Shown here: piece after piece, positions 61,122 through 64,000 of the stretch
Numbering within the stretch: position 1 is the first letter of the stretch
How the letters are laid out: every line of letters starts with the position of its first letter
DNA from: Alisma plantago-aquatica
Taxonomy: Eukaryota > Streptophyta > Magnoliopsida > Alismatales > Alismataceae
Assembly (NCBI GenBank): GCA_963693085.1
Contig: OY856409.1
Location: forward strand, 520,501,303-520,565,302
Reading direction: 5' to 3'
DNA: 64,000 bases
The notes under the pieces: generated by a model
What the model was told of the DNA's origin: nothing
What the model saw: only the letters and a program-made list of their open reading frames with translations
Databases searched by the model: none
Position numbers and translations under genes: made by a program

Positions 61122-63857
61122 TCTCTTTGAGTCCTCCATGTTGTACTTCTTCAACACTTTGTCAATGTATGTGCTCTGACTTGGTCAAAGAAGCCTTCTA
61201 GATTTATCTCTATAAACCTTGGTTCCTAAGATGTAGGATGCTTCACCCGATTCCTTCATAGAGAATGTATTTCCCAACCAGGTCTTTACTGTATGTAAAG
61301 TAGGGATGGCATTCCCCATCAATAGTATGTCATCTGCATGCAATATGAGGAATACAATCATGCTCCCACTAACCTTCTTGTAAACACAAGGTTCTTCTTC
61401 ATTTTTACTAAAGCCAAACTCTTTGACTATTTCATCAAGTCGAATATTCCAGCTTCGAGATGCTTGCTTCAATACATAGATTGACCTTTGTAGCTTATAG
61501 ACTTTATTTGCATCCTTTGTATTTATAAAACCTTTAGGTTGTGTCATGAACACATCCTCAGGAATATTCCCGTTAAGGAATGCGGTTTTACATCCATCTA
61601 CCAAATCTCATAGTCATGGTAAGCTACAATGGAAAGCATGATCATGTGGATTTAACCATGGCGATTGGAGAAAAGGTTTCATCATAGTCAAGACCTTGAA
61701 TTTGTCTGAAACCCTTTACAACAACTCTTCCCTTAAAGGTTTGTACATTACCATCCATGTCAGTCTTCTTCTTGAAGACCCACTTGCACCCTATGGGTTT
61801 TACCCCTTCAAGTGGATCCACCAAGGTCCATACCTTGTTGGTGTATGTAGATTCCATCCCATATATCATGGCATCAAGCCATTTCTTAGATTCTGGTCCT
61901 TTACTAACTTCTAGGTAGGTTGTCGGCTCATTATCTATGACTAACTCACTGCTTTCTTGATTCACAAGATAAACAAATGTTTCAGGATCAAGGTGCATCC
62001 TACTACATCTACGAGGTCCTTGTGTTACATGAGGAATTAGAGATTGCATAACAATTTGTGACTCTCTATGTTCCTCTTCTACTTCTAAAGTTTTTCTATT
62101 TTCTTTTTGGTCTTGAACTTCTTTGGGTTTCACTTTCCTCCCATTGATTCCTTTGGAAATAAATTCCTTTGTTAGGAATACAACATCCCTAGAAACAAAC
62201 ACTTTGTTGTCAAAGAGGGAACAAAAATAATATCCTTTGGTTTCCTTAGGTTATTCAACAAAATGACATTTATCATATTTGGGTCCAAGATTTTTAGGAA
62301 ATTGCTTTCTCACATAAGCTCCACAACCCCAAATCATCATAAAAGACACATTGGGATGCTTCCCATACCATATCTCATATGGTGTCTTTTGAACCGACTT
62401 AGATGGTAAGAAATTTAATATAAACATGGTAGTTTCTAGAGCATAACCCAACAAGGTAGTCAAAAGTTCAGCTAAACTCATCATTGATTGAACCATATCA
62501 AGAAATATGTGATTCCTTGTTTCTGATACATTGTTATGTTGAGGTGTTCCAGGTGGAGTCTGTTGTGATACAATACCATGGTCTTAAAAGGTCCTCATAC
62601 TCTTGGCTCAAGTATTCTCCAACTTGATCAGAATGAAGTGCCTAATACTTTTGTCAAGTTGGTTCTCTACTTTATTCTTTAAATCCTTGAACTTTTCAAG
62701 GGTTTCTAACTTATGTTTCATCAGGTAAACATAACCATACATACTGAAGTCATCAGTATCGGTAATGAATTAGTGATAACCACCTCTAGCAATAGTTTTA
62801 AAAGGGATACATACATCAGTATATATGAGTCCTAATAGATCACTAGCCCTCTCATTATTTCTAGGGCAGGGAGTCTTTGTCATCTTGCCCAATAAACAAG
62901 ACTCAGATGTCTCTATTGATTCAAAATCAAAAGAGTCTAGATAACCATCTTTATGGAGTCTAGATATGCGATTCTCATTTATGTTCCCTAGACGACAATG
63001 CCAGAGATATGTTTTTTTTAGTTATTGAGTAATAATCTTTTGATATTTATGTTATAAACATTTGTCTTTAGATGCAGCAAATAAAGACCATAAGACATTG
63101 GGGCACTACCATAAAAGATACATTTTTTGAAATAGAACATTGATAATTCTTAATATGAAATTCATATCCATACTTGTCCATACAAAGATACAGAAATTAT
63201 CTTTCTATTTATGGTAGGTACAAAATAGTAGTTCATCAACTCTATTACAAGCCCTATGGGTAGAGATAAATTATAGATCCCAACTATGGTGGAAGCAACT
63301 CTTGCTCCATTTGTGACTCTCAGTTCGACCTCACCCTTTCGTAAAGGCATACTTCTTTCAGATCCTTCATATTTGAACATATGTGAGATCCACATCTGGT
63401 ATCTAGTACCCAAGATGAAGAAGTAGACACATTTATCTCAATAAAGTATATACCTAAAGTGGAGATCTCTATCCCCAGCTTCATCTTCATGAATCCCTTC
63501 AGGTACAAAGGATATATTCCTCTTGTACTTTTCTTTTTTCTTATCTTGAGTTTTGAAGATTTGGATTTATGCTTAGCATCGTAACTCTTCTTGGCCTTGC
63601 TTTCATCCTTGGACTCCATTCCACTAATCACCATCATACATTTGTCTTGCATAGGCATTAATTAGCATGAAAAGCAATTCTGACAGTGGTCTGGCCATGT
63701 TATTCAAGTGGTAACACTCGATAAAATGGTTATATGATTCAGGTAACAATTGTAGAACCATATTTGTGGCCAAGTCTTGGCTCAAGGAGAATCCCAGTTC
63801 TTCTAGATGTACCACATGTCCAATCATATTGATTACATGGTGATAACCTCCCATTTT
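61122..63857 (-). pseudogene. Ty1/copia gag-pol, 5' part (gag to RT)
   Basis: Minus-strand order: gag (63854-63624, LATNMVLQLLPESYNHFI), gag end and protease (63658-63320, WVLDTRCGSHIC, where the active-site DTG is DTR; no CCHC knuckle is seen), protease continuation (GARVASTIVGIYNLSLP, 63413-63162), integrase zinc region (LWHCRLGNINENRISRLHKDG and SCLLGKMTKTP near 63000-62880), integrase core (62496-62251, LLGYALETTMFILNFLPSKS, TPYEIWYGKHPNVSF), and RT (62202-61642, KWLDAMIYGMES, GCKWVFKKK, YDETFSPIA; 61604-61185, CKTAFLNG, LKQASRSWN, LHADDILLMGN, where YVDD is HADD). It continues as ILGTKVYRDKS and STYIDKVLKKYNMEDSKRG and is then cut by the array at codon level. Integrase before RT identifies Ty1/copia. 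Frames are broken at several places; inactive. Confidence 0.92.
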
Positions 63858-64000
63858 GTGACGTTATCTTATTTCGTTATCTTTAATTTTCCATACTCTT
63901 TCTTAGATAAATTAGATAGAATCATTAAACTTTTTTACTTTATTGCGGATACACCAATAAACTAACTTTTCTTCTTTTTCATTACAGAAAACACAAAAAA
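63858..64000 (-). other. AT-rich stretch upstream of copia gag frame
   Basis: Very AT-rich, with no recognisable motif. It should belong to the upstream gag or leader of the copia element, whose 5' LTR lies beyond the window. Confidence 0.3.

Overview
The window is a repeat-dominated piece of a plant (angiosperm-type) nuclear genome. I see no host gene, rRNA or tRNA gene, CRISPR array or bacterial-style operon. The plant assignment rests on the element types: LTR retrotransposons whose primer-binding sites match the 3' end of plant initiator-Met tRNA (TGGTATCAGAGC on the minus strand), a plant L1-type LINE with a DUF4283-like ORF1 and a zf-RVT ORF2, a tRNA-derived SINE, a Ty1/copia polyprotein and a Ty3/gypsy polyprotein. 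Nothing in the sequence fixes the species.

Layout. 1-3575: a copia-type LTR (minus) split by a 2.5-kb non-coding element (about 346-2840) that carries 18 copies of a 12-bp palindrome. 3983-16311: an old, heavily mutated Ty3/gypsy element (minus) with two diverged LTRs, a primer-binding site and a pol relic without gag. It was invaded by a small DNA-transposon-like element, affected by a 521-bp tandem duplication, and its upstream LTR holds a LINE ORF1 fragment. 16312-28140: poorly resolved repeats, including plus-strand LTR-like sequence, a broken hAT BED-finger reading frame with a 40-bp minisatellite upstream, and small tandem duplications. 28140-64000: a Ty1/copia element (minus) whose reverse-transcriptase/RNase H region is split by a 31.9-kb insertion.

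The insertion (29243-61116) is the most interesting object. It is a tandem array of a non-autonomous LTR retrotransposon: five LTRs of about 4.44 kb separated by four internal domains of only about 750 bp (one reduced to 513). There is one primer-binding site per junction, no protein-coding domain, and one near-perfect 5-bp target duplication (TTGCT/TTGCC) around the whole block. Diagnostic bases alternate between neighbouring units, which suggests amplification by roughly 10-kb dimers. LTR1 contains a 1.43-kb internal duplication, LTR4 a T-tailed SINE with a 16-bp target duplication, and LTR5 a near full-length LINE flanked by a diverged 220-bp repeat.

Every LTR has a TATA box with a GC-rich zone just downstream, and, close to the primer-binding site, a run of about nine or ten tiny hairpins (5-bp stems, 2-5-nt loops) separated by CCTCT spacers. 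In the expected transcript the hairpins fall in the leader upstream of the primer-binding site, where retroelements usually keep dimerisation and packaging signals. That a gag-less element advertises itself to a partner's Gag through this array is an inference. A second non-coding element (346-2840) carries a different palindrome array.

How the parts relate: the oldest layer is the gypsy and copia elements; the copia element was then hit by the non-autonomous element; that element expanded by recombination; and LTR4 and LTR5 received the SINE and the LINE. The LINE is the least decayed coding element, with four in-frame stops and no frameshift that I found. Coordinates of diverged elements are approximate, and all alignments were made by eye.
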